From NCBI GenBank assembly GCA_963402885.1, contig OY727093.1, positions 27,651,409 to 27,715,408 of the forward strand: 64,000 bases of DNA, given 5' to 3'. The stretch comes from Antedon bifida (taxonomy: Eukaryota > Echinodermata > Crinoidea > Comatulida > Antedonidae). Both the position numbers and the translations under genes were made by a program. Positions 50,901 through 64,000 of the stretch are shown here, piece by piece. Under the pieces are notes generated by a model, which searched no databases, was not told the DNA's origin, and was given only the letters and a program-made list of their open reading frames with translations. Every line of letters begins with the position of its first letter. The first letter of the stretch is position 1.

Positions 50901-53900
50901 ACGGTCCGCAACTTACCGGTTGCATTAATACATGTTAATACTCCATTTTTTTCAGGAAAGACGTATGCACTATGTATGAATAACCCTATTTATGACTTGA
51001 TATTAGGTAATATTGCAGGAGTACGAGCACCAGGAAATCCAGATCCCACATGGACAGAGCGAAATCTTCAAGGATGTTCTGTTGTTACCCGGTCTCAAGC
51101 TAACACTATGGATAAACCATTCAGAACACTTAAAACTACAGAAATACACAAGCAAATCATCACAGCGGGAATTATGAAAACCGCCCAGCAACAAGATATC
51201 AGCCTTGCAAAATTCAAGGATCTTGCAGAGAAACAAACTACAACTGTGAGTAACAAACAAGCCGAGGCTAGGTTTATTTATCATAAAGACCTATTATATA
51301 GGCAATTTTCCTCTCCTAATATTGAACACGGGGATAAGTTTACCCAACTAGTAGTGCCAGCTGACTATCGACGCCAGGTAATGCGCCAAGCCCATGAAAC
51401 CTTATTAGGAGGACACCAAGGGGTAAAAAAGACGACAGATAAAGTGTTGACAACATTTTGGTGGCCTGGGGTAACTGCAGATATTACTCGATATTGTCGA
51501 TCCTGTGACATTTGTCAGAGAACTGTACAAAAAGGTAGAGTTACGAAAGTGCCTCTAGGAAGCATGCCTTTGATCGAGGTGCCGTTTGAACGGATTGCCG
51601 TTGATATAGTTGGTCCCATTTTCCCCATGTCTAAAGGTCGTAATCGTTATATACTCACAATAATAGATTTTGCTACTCGTTATCCAGAGGCAGTGCCTCT
51701 ACCAAATATTGAAGCTGAACGGGTTGCTGAGGCCTTGGTTGGTGTTTTCTCTAGACTTGGTATCCCGAAAGAAATGCTTACCGATAGGGGATCACAATTT
51801 ACATCTGAAGTCATGAGGCAAGTTAGTAAGTTGTTGTCTATACGTCAGGTAATGACATCTCCATATCACCCAGCTTGTAATGGTTTGGTCGAACGGTTCA
51901 ATGGAACACTCAAACAAATGCTGAAACGTATGTGTGCAGAAAGGCCTACTGATTGGGATCGTTACATTGACCCACTACTTTTTGCGGTTAGGGAATCTTC
52001 ACAAGAAAGTTTAGGGTTTTCTCCTTTTGAACTGTTATATGGCCGTACCGTACGAGGACCCATGTCCATCCTAAGGGAATTGTGGACCGAAGAAATCGAA
52101 ACACCAGAAACAAAAACCACCTACCAGTACGTTATGGATTTACGGGAACGACTACATGAAACCTGTCAGATGGCTCAGAAGAATCTACAAAAATCTAAGG
52201 TCAGGTACAAACAATATTATGACAAAAAGAGTAAGTCTCGGGAATTTGAGGTTGGGGATAAGGTACTACTTTTATTACCCACAGACAAAAACAAACTATT
52301 GCTTCAATGGAAAGGTCCTTTTAAGGTTGTAAAGAAATTTGGGTATCTAGACTACCAAATTGACCTTAACGGGAAATTCAAAATATTTCACGCCAATCTC
52401 TTGAAAAAGTATTATGAGCGAACCGCAGACATTAGTGCTGCCTTAGGGGTATCCGAGCCTTCTGGTATCCTTGAATTAGCTAGCACCGCTGTTATTGAAT
52501 GCGAACCTAATGAAACATTTACAAATAACCAAAATTATCATCTATCGAATGAGAATCTTTTACAGCTCCACCCTCTACTAGCAAAAGAAACAACAGCCGA
52601 CATCCACATCAACGAAAGCCTGGATGATACACTAAAGCATGAGGTGCACCGACTTATCGGAAACTACAAAGATGTACTGACGGATTTACCGGGTAAGACT
52701 ACACTTGGGCAGCATGAAATCAAGCTGGAAACTGATGATACAATCCGTTCCAAGCCCTATCCACTTCCACATGCGTTGCGAGGTACCATTAAGGATGAGG
52801 TAACTATGATGTTAAATCTGGGTGTAGTGGAGCCTTCAGGGGCACCGTTTGCCTCTCCAATAGTATTGGTAAAGAAACCGGATGGGTCAAATCGATTCTG
52901 CGTGGATTTTCGGAAACTTAATCAGGTTACAGTTTTTGACGCCGAACCGATTCCGGACCAAGAGGAACTGTTCACAAAGTTGGCCCATGATCATTATTTT
53001 ACTAAGATAGATTTAAGTAAAGGGTATTGGCAAGTTCCCATGGATGAAGCGTCAAAACCTTTAACAGTCTTTCTAACACCAGATGGTTTGTTTCAATTTA
53101 ATGTCATGCCGTTCGGCTTAGTCAATGCACCGGCTACTTTCAGTCGTATCATGAGAAAATTACTCAAAGGGATGGATAATACACTTAATTATATTGATGA
53201 CATTCTAATTCACACAGCTTCTTGGGATCAACATATGAAATGTTTGTCTGAATTGTTTGGACGTCTCCGCAGGGCCAATCTAACTGCTCGACCAAGCAAA
53301 TGTTTCATTGGTTATGAAACAATCGAGTTTCTTGGCCATGTGGTAGGGAAAGGACATGTTCAACCTCGAGTGGAGAAGATACAAAGCATCTTGTCAGCCA
53401 AACAACCAGAAACAAAGAAACAACTCCGGTCATTCCTTGGGATGACCAACTACTATAGAAAGTTCATTCCTAATTACTCTGTGATTGCTTGTCCATTAAC
53501 CGACAAAACGAAGAATCGGGAACCTAACCGAATATGTTGGGAGAAGGCCCAGGAAAGTGCGTTTGTTAAACTTAAGGAAAAATTAAACAGTACTCCAATT
53601 TTATGCCTTCCTAATTTAAACAAAGATTTTATTTTGAGAACAGATGCGTCCGAATATGGAGTGGGAGCGGTTCTAATGCAGCAGTATGGTGACGTGAAGT
53701 TTCCCGTGGCGTACGCTAGCAAGAAACTGCTTCCTCGAGAAAAAGCATATTCAGTGATGGAGAAAGAATGCTTAGCCATTGTATGGAGTGTACGAAAATT
53801 TGAGTCTTATTTATATGGACGAAACTTCACGTTGGAAACTGATCACCAGCCGCTTGTGTTTATGCACAGAGCGAAATTGTCCAATGGGCGAATTATGAGA

Positions 53901-56900
53901 TAGGCCCTGGCTCTACAACCGTACAAGTTCCGAATAGAGGCGATTAAAGGCAGTGAAAATGTAGGAGCTGATTATTTAAGTCGAGTGTAAATAGGACCCG
54001 TCACGGTATGGAGAAAATGTTGATACATTATTCTTTTAGAGGGGAGTAAATGTCACAAGTGACATAAAGTTGTGTATATATTTTGCAAGTCATTCTTACT
54101 TTTCCTTTGTTTTCACTATTTGAACCTTTCTTTTGTTTTAGGAAGCTATTGTGTGAAGCCAGTGGAGCAGAGTTTTTGTGTTGCAGAGAAGGATTGTGTG
54201 GTGTTTGCTGATTGGAGGAGAGGTATAAGAGTTAAGTTAGTGTGTGAGTTGCTGATTGGTGGAGAAGGATAAGGTGGTGATATGGATAATACACTTAATT
54301 ATATTGATGACATTCTAATTCACACAGCTTCTTGGGATCAACATATGAAATGTTTGTCTGAATTGTTTGGACGTCTCCGCAGGGCCAATCTAACTGCTCG
54401 ACCAAGCAAATGTTTCATTGGTTATGAAACAATCGAGTTTCTTGGCCATGTGGTAGAGAAAGGACATGTTCAACCTCGAGTGGAAAAGATACAAAGCATC
54501 TTGTCAGCCAAACAACCAGAAACAAAGAAACAACTCCGGTCATTCCTTGGGATGACCAACTACTATAGAAAGTTCATTCCTAATTACTCTGTGATTGCTT
54601 GTCCATTAACCGACAAAACGAAGAATCGGGAACCTAACCGAATATGGATCAAAAACGCTTAGTAAAAAAAATTATATTTTTGTTTTCAGTATGGTGATTT
54701 TCCGATTTTTTTTCCCCCATTTAGTTTCAAAATCACCTAGTAAGTTGCTTTTTCAAAATAGCTACAGCAGCTGAAAAATGTCAAGACTAGCTAAGAATAT
54801 TAGTTACTTTTGTAAATTCAACTAGAATTAATTTCCAAAAAATTGGCTTACTTGATAGCAAAAAAAAAAAAGGAAATTTCTAGCCCTGTTACATATTTGA
54901 ATAAAATAAAAAGAAATTTATTTTGAAATATAATAAAGCCTATTCTTAACATATTTATTTGAAAAAAAAATCTATATGCTAGCCTTGGACTGCACACGTG
55001 GTATGGGAATGGTGAATAGAAGAGCTGGTAGTATTGTGGAGGATCTTTATATTTCATTTATTATACAGAAGGTAATTAAATATAGAATATTATATAATAT
55101 GAATCCGTATTGTCGACTAAACCATACCCACTACTATACAAGAAATTAGGGTTTAGGCAAAATTGAAATTTATCACAATGCTATATTATCTTCTCTTCTT
55201 CTTCTTCTTCGTATTTGGAGCCAACTTCAGATGTGAAGACTCTGCTCCTCCAATAGCTCTAGCTCAACAGTATTTGGTTGTGTGGTATTATCTATATATA
55301 AATTTACTAGGGCTAAATTCGTTAAATCGCGCCTTACTTTTAGAATTTTTAATTGATGGTATATAAAGTTGGTTCATACTTTTGGTACTGATTTTAACCA
55401 TCTGATGTAACCCTGTTTACTAATTAAATTGAGTTAGATAATTAGTTATTGACAATTAAAACGAATTTAGGTTTAACGATTTGCCCCAAATAGGGGTGTT
55501 TTACGATCGTGGTATACACTGTCTAATGGATGTCCTCTTGAAAAATACCTGCACACAATAATATGAGGATGCTTCGCATTTTCCTATCTCCTTCTACGAT
55601 AATTGTTTTTAATAGCTGAAAACCGGTAGAACAGCTCGAGTACAGTATCATAATGTTAAAGACAGGCCGATTTTCTTAAAAAAATACTATTTTGATAGAT
55701 TTAATATACGTTTGTACAAATGTATTGATTTGTGATGAATGGAACATTCCAATCTCTCAGACTCCCAGTTTGTAGGTAAATTTATGAGCCCTTGGTTTAA
55801 CACAAGTAGGTAAATTTATGGGCCCTTGGAGAATAAACGTAAAACTTAGATAGCGAGTGAAGCGAGCGTACCATCTAGTTCTAATCATTTATTCTTTTAC
55901 AGAGAGAAACTGACTCTCTTATTTATTTATAATTATTATTATTATTTTTTCCCTTGATTCTCCTTTCACTTTTCTTTCTCTTTTTTCGTCTTCTTTTCTT
56001 CCCTTTCCCTTTTCTCTTTTTTTTTACTTATATAAATATATATACAGTGCCTCAGCACCTTGTATTCAGTGATAGTTCTCACTAGAGTTTGCTCGCTAGC
56101 CCATTTTGTCAAACACTCGCAATAGAATTGAACGCTTAATGGGTCACATACCAACGTAACAATAGCACACTCTGCCGTAAGTTGAGCAGCATTGAAAAGT
56201 AGACGTATAAACTTGTATATATGTTTGTGTTCTGGATTACGCGTTGCATAATCTTCGGGCAACGAATCCCTCTGCAAAAAAAAAAAAAAAAGAATATGAA
56301 AATATATTATTACTTTTAATACAACCATTGATTGTAGCAAGAGTTAAAAATGATATTTAAAGGCTAAAATATTTAGCAGAATTTATCAAGCTCTCATTTT
56401 TGCCATAGTTTGTTTTCTCTAGAGCAATGGCAAAAGTTACATTAAGTCGGGAAACCAAATATTGAGGGGAGTACAGTGTGTGGTGACCGTTTGCAGAGTC
56501 TTATTATTCAAAATTCAATTTGAAAGCCAATTTTGTGTCAAGTATACAGTGGGCGACAAAATTTAAATTCAATATGGCCGCCATGCCGTCACATAATATG
56601 CATATTACAAAACATCATGTTTATGACAACACAAAAAAAGAATTCCGAAATAATTGTAGAAATAGTGATTTTTTGGGAAAATTTCTTTGTTCTACGATTT
56701 TGCCCAAAAACTTGATAAACATAAATTTTCGATATTTTTATTTGTTATATGTATCTTCAACCAATTTCTTATAGAAAAAAAAAAGTTTTTTAATACAATT
56801 GATATGGATAAAAAATAGGAAATCCAAAATAGCTGAAATGACTTCACATGATGTCATTAATATGCAACTTAGAATTTTTTTTACCCCCTAACCGGAGACC

Positions 56901-59900
56901 AAAAATTGGCCACCACACACCACAATTATAATTATCTCATTTAGTATTTTATTACAATTTATTAAAAAAACCACTTGTTTTCCTTAAATAAATGTTATGC
57001 ACAGAGGTGGGACTAGCACTGTGCTGTGAAAGGGTTTTTGTACAATCATAAAAACCAAATTGAATATGTTTGCAATGGTTTGCAGAATAACTTACAGCAA
57101 GAGGATGTAGTTTTTCATCAAAAATCTTCAACCCTCTGTTACCTTCTCTGTTTCGTATGAGATAATATATCGCTAGAGCAACACTGAAAAAAAGGAAAAT
57201 ATACAATACTGTAAATTGGATGCAGTACCAGTAAATTAAAAATGCTGGGTTATTACTAAAATCTTCCTGGAAATGAATTGATGATTATGATGATGAGTTT
57301 TAATCAGACTTGTGTGTGTAAATGTTGTTAACATTTTTTACAAAATGAGGAATACTTTCTGCTTTATCAAAAAGGATGTTACTGTTAAAATACCTGTACT
57401 AGTATTATTTCATTTCTTGTTTCTTCAATGATTTATTGATTTTTGCGAGTTATGAATTATTTTAATATAAAATTCTACATTTTAACTACATTAACATTGT
57501 TGGACCCTGACCTACAAAATACAGAATTACAGTACTGTAAATAAAACAAGAAAACTTAAAAAACATGATTTTGATACAAAGATTTATACTTGGATAAGCA
57601 CCTACTGTACAGTACATTGACTCTATGAAATTACGGTTTTCCTATAACAACAGTTCATAATTGGGGGGTGTAGGATTAGCATGGGAAAAATCAAGCATGG
57701 GATTATCTTAAAATTGAGCATGGGATTATAAATGGACATCATTTACAGTACACTTGTATTTTGACACACTAAATAGTCAATAATCTGTATTTACAGTACT
57801 TTACATTATCTTTGTAGAACGGATTACGTTTGGCTCAAAGCGGTTACGATAGCTCATTAAATACAACTCAATGCTTATGGGAATGCATCTGAACTTTCTA
57901 ACCTCGCATTAAAATATATAGGGATTACATTTCTTTAATCAATATATAAAGTAAAAATGTTTGAACTATTATTTAGAAGGGTAGCTCCTGTGTTCAGTAT
58001 ATTTGTTTTACAGTGCTTTTGTCTGAAATTATGAAAAATGAATACAAATTGTAGAATATATACAGTACTTCTGTATATTTAATATAATTCAATTCAATTC
58101 CTTTTTATTTCGGAAATATCATCCAAACTTATAAACAGAAAAAGAAAAATCTAAACTTAAGTATAGAATGCTTTTCCATCTACAATACATTTTGGAGTTA
58201 TGGAGCATATGTTTGCAAACACAAGAAACAAGGATGTTACAACTATTCAACATACGTTGCATGAAACCATAGGTAGATTTTCGCATGTACTCATTAAAGG
58301 AAGGGACACCATGTTCAATAAACATTGTACTGGCACTACTACTTCTAGAGACATTAAGTATACGGCGCAGAGCATTATTAAAACAAAATTATTATACATA
58401 CACACTTACGCTTCGCCATTGTCATTGGTGTCGCATATGGGTATGATTTATTTTTTTAATACATAACAATTTTAGACACAGACCTATCCTTTAAAACTTA
58501 AAAAAATAAATAATTACACATTTTAGGTCGTACTGTTCAGTATTGTACTGTACATTATTACTATCTGACATTCTAATTTTCTGTAGTTTTTGATAAGTGT
58601 TTGAGTAACGCTAATTACAAACATAAAAGCCAGCCTATATATCCAAGGATAACAACAATGGCGCGGCTATACTTTAAAACAGCTTACAAATTACATACTT
58701 TAATTTACAAATGCGATTTCTCTGTTATTGATGCAAGCATTTTAACCTTTTGTACAATAAACTTTCCATAATATAAAAGGTCTGCATAACCTTTAGATCT
58801 TAGAATGGCCGCATTATGTGGTTCATTAAATAACCACTTGTAAGATGAATGGCAACATTAACATAAAATGTTAAAATAACAAATTTATGCAATAGTATAT
58901 TCCTGAAATTATATAAAGAACAAAAAATATAGTGTCTATATTTTAACTCCAATTATACATTAATTACCGAAAATCAAAATGGAAAGATCATACCAAGAAT
59001 TATCTTTATTTATATATCTTAACTTTTATTAATATTTATTCATAAATCATTTAATTTGTTGTTCTATTATTTAATTACCCACAGATTCCAATTGGAATTT
59101 GTACAGACTTTTACTTATTACAAAATGTGTTAATATTAAACTTTACTGTGTGAGTATCACTGCAGTACACTTTAAAATATAATTGATTAGCCAGTCTACA
59201 AGATTTTTATGGGGTGGAGGGGTTTGGGTAGGGGGAGTTAATCAACAAAGGGAAAAAGTAGTGTATCACGAGCAAGGCCTATTTAGTATCACTTCTGCTG
59301 CAGCGGGTCTCAATTTTGAACAGGGCACTTCAGGATTCAACCCCTAGCTATGGCTTGCATATTCCCATGTGAAAAAACTTTGGATATGATCCTACTGTAG
59401 TCAATCACAATAGTATCAGGATGATTTGGACGTCCTTTGCACTAACATATGCAAAATTCCCCCATGTACTGTATGTACCTTTAACCCTTCAGTTTTGCAA
59501 TGCCCCAGTTCTGTCTGAAAGGGGCAATCATTGAACCGTAACAAATGAAGTTTTGTAACATTTAAGGTCCCGTGCGTATTATTAAAATGTTTAGTCCTTA
59601 CAGGAAACTAAGGAAACACACTGAGTGTATGTGAATTTATGCAGAACGGCTTAACATCCCATCTGAAAGATGATGTAATGATGAGAATAAGGGTACTTTA
59701 TGCTTTAGACTTGGGGCAGGCTCGGGGCACAAAGATACTGGTTAGCATTATGCATGTGGTAGGGTATACCGTACAGTACAAATGTTTTCGTCTGAATTGA
59801 CCACCGACTAGATTAACACGATGCATACAGATAACGCAATCAGAAATTGGAAAACACGCTACTTTTATTTACTGCCATCTATGATTTTAACGCAGGCAAC

Positions 59901-61772
59901 AGTCACGCCCACAATCTCAGTGGTACTTTTACATACAAAAGTCAATCGTCTGAATACCTTGACTTTAAAAGCCACCAATTATTAAAATACATATAGCATT
60001 TATGCAGTACAGTACCCTGAGAATGGGGATAGTCACCCTTCACTTTTTGATGACAACCCCTCAAATTTACATGAAGTATCGACTTTAACAACTCGTATCA
60101 CAAAACGTGTTTAGGCAGGATTTTTTTTCTCAAATGCCCGACATCCCAGCCCTTCACTCAACTACAGTACTGTATACAGTAAAAAAAGACATAAGTACAC
60201 TTCTTCAATACACTACTGTACATCCAATGAGAAAGTGTTTAATACATGAGGCAGCACAGGCAAGTATGGTTATGCAATCTTGCCAATAGAACATTAAGGA
60301 AATCGTAAAAAAATTAGATGCTTAAGGCGCATTGACATAACAATGTAATGAATGAAATAATGTAGGAAAATCAAAGTACGAGCTGATGATAAACGTCTTT
60401 ATAAGCTTTGATTTAAAGGAGTTCAATGTATTGTAATAGAGCACTTACCATTTGATGGTTGCCTTTAAGTTAGGTTGACTAACAGTGCTATCATCTAGGT
60501 AGATTGTTGAACAAGAGCTACGACGTTTTAACCCACTGCTGTGATGCCTATTGTTTGTGTCATGCCCTACAGTAAAATAAATGTACAATCAACTCACTCA
60601 AAACCGAAACACCCTTGGGCTAGGCCAAAATGTCTGGTTTCAAGAAAATGTCTGGTAGTGAGAATGTACTTTGATTATTAAATTGATTTGAGACCAATTG
60701 GAATAAAACTCTGGTACAAAAACACTGTTAATTGTAAAGGTTTTTCCTAGATTCAGACATGTTCTTACCAGCACTATGGTCAAAGAGAGCCATTTAAGTA
60801 TAGTTCTGGTGGTAGAAATTTACGAAATTGATGTTACAGTATTTTTTAATTTAGCACTGGTAGGTACTAAATAAAAATGGTGAAATAAAGTGCTGAACTC
60901 AATCTCATAATCTTAAATAAAAAAATTGGAAATTTGTTGAATCTGTCTAAGATGACATAATATTAATAAGCTACGCAGTCCATGAACAAAACTAAATTTG
61001 TATTTTTCATTATTGTACCACATAAAAAACATATTTTATTTATTTTATGTCATTGTAAGCCATAATCTCCACATCTCTTGTTATACCAGATGCTTTGATT
61101 GGATCACCATCAAGAGCAGTGAGATAAGACAACAGGATGATATTGATAATATAATTAGAAATTGTGAAAAATTAATGATAATTTGAAGGCGAGATAATTC
61201 TAAATATTGTCTGGATAATATCCATAATAATGTAATTAAAAAATTCATTTTGACTTGGTAAAACAGCAATATTAACTCATAAATAGTGATTTTTTGGGAA
61301 TGCATACATTTTGCCTGCACATTTTTGATAAGAATATAATTAAAAGAGCAGAATAAAAAACATTCAATTTACTATATAATTAACATATTAATAACAAACT
61401 TTTTGTTGATTTGGTTTCCAATTCATACAGTAATAAGTAAAGCACATTTCAGTCTTGAGAACTGTGAAGATCCACTGTATTATGAAAAACTAAAAAGTGT
61501 ACTCAGTGTATTCATTTAATGTCTTGTCTAAATTATTATTTTTTAATCATATCGATATTTAAATTATATACTTTATCAATTTTCCAATTTACTTTTGTAT
61601 TTGAAGAATAAAATATTTATTTGATTTTTTATTATTTAGACAAAAGATGGATAGTCAAAACAATTTCATATTTGGTTCTTAAACCCTAAAACATTGTCAG
61701 ACAACTTACCTTTTTTCGGATAAAAAGTCAAAAACATAGTTCTCGCTCCTGGTTGCAGAGAAGGATCTGTAT
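44999..61772 (-). CDS. CCNY: Cyclin Y, 3' seven exons (N-terminal exon outside the window)
   Basis: Minus-strand exons, in transcript order: 61710-61772, 60449-60566, 57096-57183, 56152-56271, 47050-47216, 45230-45392, 44999-45109 (stop included). All phases agree and give 275 residues; vertebrate cyclin Y has about 341, so about 65 N-terminal residues, including the usual myristoylated MGN start, lie to the right. Recognised blocks: [84 protein letters not shown] and AISRLCEDK. Cyclin Y binds CDK14/CDK16 at the plasma membrane and promotes LRP6 phosphorylation in Wnt signalling (known for the family). The 8.9-kb intron 47217-56151 holds an LTR element in the opposite orientation. Conservation is strong and I see no defect. 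Confidence 0.94.
46438..46795 (+). mobile_element. tRNA-derived SINE, apparently full length
   Basis: The head gcgagtcaaatagccgagcg looks like a class II tRNA 5' half and agggttcgaggctgactcgc its T-arm and 3' stem; 'gcgagtca' and 'tgactcgc' pair. Then comes the body shared with 10297-10610 and 25452-25735, and an A-rich tail (ataaaataaaaaaataaaat). It lies in a cyclin Y intron. Confidence 0.85.
47887..49199 (+). repeat. Left LTR of the Gmr1-like element
   Basis: About 1.3 kb, bounded by TGTCAC and GTGACA. Its first ~230 bases are repeated at 54051-54281. It has no coding role. The boundary on the right is set by the primer-binding site that follows. Confidence 0.75.
49204..49220 (+). other. 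Primer-binding site, tRNA-Pro type
   Basis: TGGGGGCTCGTCCAGGA matches the complement of a tRNA-Pro 3' end as used by many gypsy-like elements and retroviruses, and lies a few bases after the LTR. Confidence 0.75.
54051..54646 (+). repeat. Right-end LTR copy followed by a repeated pol stretch
   Basis: 54051-54281 repeats the beginning of the left LTR. 54282-54646 repeats a piece of the element's own pol (53173-53540) with only about two differences. After 54646 the sequence is unrelated flank. Confidence 0.85.
54647..56151. other. Intron sequence right of the LTR element
   Basis: AT-rich with pyrimidine-rich runs near 55190-55210 and 55960-56030. A 'agatagcgagtgaagcgagc' piece at 55849-55885 resembles the end of a dispersed repeat. 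No exon seen. Confidence 0.4.
57184..60448. other. Cyclin Y intron without recognised elements
   Basis: Many tacagta/tactgta words and AT-rich sequence. No exon, RNA gene or element end could be supported on either strand. Confidence 0.4.
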
Positions 61773-62229
61773 CTGAAAAATAGTAATTTTTGGTTTTTTT
61801 ATTTCAGAGCATATACTATACCATGATAGGATGTGTATATCACTGATATAGGCAGAACGGTCCAAGATGAATCTTGGCTTTACTTTACTGTAGGCTCAGC
61901 TATTTAGCATATTATTAGCATCTTAATTTTTTTTATTTAATGATTATTTTTTAATGCCATCACCTGAAGTTTGCAAATACCTTAAAATGAAGGTATGCTT
62001 GATCAAATAAAAACCTACTAACATTTGACTTCATACTACAAAATTATTATTAAATTCTGAATTTCACTATTAACTGACACTGTGTCACATTACCAAATGA
62101 TTTATTGAGCAATATACACTTTACAGGTAAAGCCTTTTAGTTAATCAAGAATATCTAAATCAGATGTAAACTGATCAACTACAGTGTATAATGGAGTCAA
62201 TACTACCTGGCCAATTTTGGTATATTTTA

Positions 62230-62985
62230 CCTCCGCCAAGGAGGTATGTACTGTAGACGATCGCGTTTGTCTGTTTGTTTTCATATAACACCTAAATAAA
62301 TTCCTGTCATTTGATTGGACGAATGTGGGTTACATGGCGTGAAATAGTACGCATTATTACGATTGTTTAATATTCCTTTTTGATAAAATATTTTACCTCC
62401 GCCAAGGAGGTATACTGTACAGTATGTAGTCGATCGCGTTAGTCTGTTAGCAGGATTACTCAAAAAGTAAATTACAAGATCTTTACCAAAACGAAAATAC
62501 AGATAGATATGTGGTCAATGACCACTTCATTAAATTTTGGAGGCAATCCGGACCACAGTCCCAATTCTGGACCACTTTTTAGTATAATTTTCAGACCTGC
62601 TAGTGTTAAAAGATAGGACAGAATTTTTAAAAGCTGGCAGGCAGTCTTAAAGTAACAAGTAAACTGCTAACAGCTAAACTACTTTTCCAAAAAACTTCAT
62701 TTTTGTACAAGAGGCAAAAGTTACAATTTGTGATTTGTAATTTTAAAACATAATTTGATTTAATTTACAGGTTTTTTTATACGAGTAGTTTTCTTTCTTA
62801 ATACGAGTAGTAAATTCTTTTCAAATTCACCCATTTGATTTTGGCGTTGCTGTTCTATTTTTAGTCAACTGATACTAAATTGTTAGTTGAAAGGCTGGTT
62901 ACATAACCATTTACACCAAATTCGCATACACATGCTTATGTACAGTAGGCGGAGCTATGCACTCTCGGAGTGGCTTTCTTGTTTA
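62230..62985 (+). mobile_element. CCTCCGCC-family repeats, one fragment and one longer copy
   Basis: acctccgccaaggaggtat occurs at about 62230 and 62396, each followed by 'gatcgcgtt.gtctgtt'. The second copy runs through 'ggaggcaatccggaccacag' and 'gctggttacataaccattta' to 'gtaggcggagctatgcactc' near 62975. The ends and the tRNA-like block match the 8570-9133 element, while the middle differs. Confidence 0.65.
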
Positions 62986-63132
62986 TTTCTGTAATCGAAA
63001 CATGCCATGCAATGAGGATCCAAGATTGGGGTTGGAGGGGGTGGTGGCAGAGAAGGGTCACTAAAATAAACCAGGGCTGGCAGAGTACCTGGTATGTCAT
63101 AAATTGGTCACATTTTTGAAGGGAAAGAAAAC

Positions 63133-63511
63133 AGTGGCAGATCCAAGATTTTGAATATAAGAGAGAGGGTCAGATTTACTGATACAGTTTTAGTATCATT
63201 CTACCGTAGTACAGTAGTACTAGAGAATCTTTGCTTTGCACTATTTATAGCGCCCTCTATAAGATTCTAATTGATGTCATGTCATTTCCCGTAACTTTAG
63301 CAACCAGTAAGCTTGGATAAGGTCAGTGGCTATGAGCGCTCACTGGCTAAACGGAGCTTAAATTGAGCTTATGGGGAGCCCCTGAGCAGTGCCAAGATGA
63401 AAAAAACAGGCTACTGTGTCGAAAGGGCTAAAAATACCTGAGGCCTCCAGCGTTGGAGGGCCACTTAGGGTTCATAAACCTGGGGCCTCATTTATCTGCA
63501 TTACGCCACTG
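63133..63511. mobile_element. Possible MITE with 'cagtggc' ends
   Basis: Left cagtggcagatccaagattt and right 'ctgcattacgccactgg' are imperfect inverted ends. The interior is non-coding. Only one copy is seen, so the call is weak. Confidence 0.3.
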
Positions 63512-64000
63512 GATAAAGTACCATATTATAATATAACTTAGACACAACGTAAAAAATTGCATCATTGTTAATGAATTTTTAATAATAATGAATCATCATT
63601 TATGTTGATTTTATACAGGGACAACCGAGATTGAAAGATCAGCTTTTGAAAACCTACTAAAAGGCCTACTACTAGTACTAGTCTAACCATTGAGGTATAC
63701 CTACCTCCGTGGTATAATAACCTTCAAGGAATTGTATTATTATAGCATGGGGTATTAGAGGGTATTTTCACAGCTGATTGGAAAAGTTTTACTTTTACTT
63801 TCATATTGAATGAATACAGTTGCCCGCCAGTGTGTAGTGATCAGTGATACTGTACTTTCGCACCTAAAACAGTGAACATAACTGGGAATAAGACTTCACA
63901 CGATCACCCACCATTATCGCAATAGGTATATGTTTTTTAATTGTGCTACGCTCAACAGAGTTCCAAAATTACAAAGATATACAATTGTGCAGAAGTACTT

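Larger units (their letters stand above)
47887..54646 (+). mobile_element. Gmr1-like Ty3/gypsy LTR retrotransposon, young, nearly whole
   Basis: Fossil element in a cyclin Y intron. The LTR starts TGTCAC and ends GTGACA. Behind it lies a primer-binding site that fits tRNA-Pro. The coding part runs from about 49358 to 53990: gag with an Arg/Glu-rich start and two CCHC zinc knuckles, then protease (DSGCSG), integrase (zinc-binding region and DDE core), reverse transcriptase (YIDDI) and RNase H. Integrase before reverse transcriptase is the copia-like order known from Gmr1-type elements of deuterostomes, while the domains themselves are gypsy-like. A purine-rich tract precedes the right LTR copy. 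The right end carries only a shorter LTR copy, followed by a second copy of a pol stretch. LTR copies look identical where both exist, so it is young. It carries a few breaks and is not whole. Confidence 0.9.

Noticed and set aside
61998-64000. N-terminal exon of cyclin Y
   Set aside because: No minus-strand ATG opening an MGN-type myristoylation start with a fitting donor was found before the window edge, so it is presumed to lie outside.

Overview
This is eukaryotic DNA from an animal. It is AT-rich, with long introns, GT-AG splice sites, tRNA-derived SINEs, LINEs, MITEs and satellites. A marine deuterostome, probably an echinoderm, fits best. The grounds are a death-fold ROCO GTPase locus of an invertebrate immune/apoptotic type, a front-end fatty-acid desaturase, cyclin Y, and a Gmr1-type Ty3/gypsy element (a lineage described from deuterostomes). 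The species call is inference.

Left part (1-17.5 kb): two tandem ROCO paralogues on the + strand. Only the last two exons of the first lie in the window (385-1209), and its last exon has a +1 shift just before the death domain. The second (about 4577-17468) can be followed through 24 exons in one continuous reading frame of about 1093 codons. In order it encodes a charged, microexon-coded N-terminus, a death-effector-like helical region, a Roc GTPase with P-loop GQERVGKT, WDFAGQ and GTHRE, a COR domain, and a C-terminal death domain. An intron holds a 90-bp-arm hairpin copied from the gene's own DED-like exon.

Middle part (17.5-31 kb): a 5'-truncated LINE sits in an older, decayed LINE. It is followed by a complete 11-exon cytochrome-b5-fused front-end desaturase gene (23800-30059, 434 aa) whose introns carry MITEs, a SINE and a 66-bp-arm hairpin.

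31-43 kb: almost only repeats. There are decayed ankyrin-like and retroelement scraps, a ~180-bp tandem repeat (34.2-35.9 kb), a ~185-bp palindromic satellite (38.2-40.9 kb) and an 18-bp minisatellite (42.4-42.7 kb).

Right part (45-62 kb): cyclin Y on the - strand. Seven exons (44999-61772) reach its stop codon; the N-terminal exon or exons lie beyond the right edge. Its largest intron here holds a young Gmr1-like LTR retrotransposon (47887-54646) in the opposite orientation.

The three host genes have no obvious joint pathway. All exon boundaries were read by eye from splice signals, reading phase and remembered homologues. No search was run.
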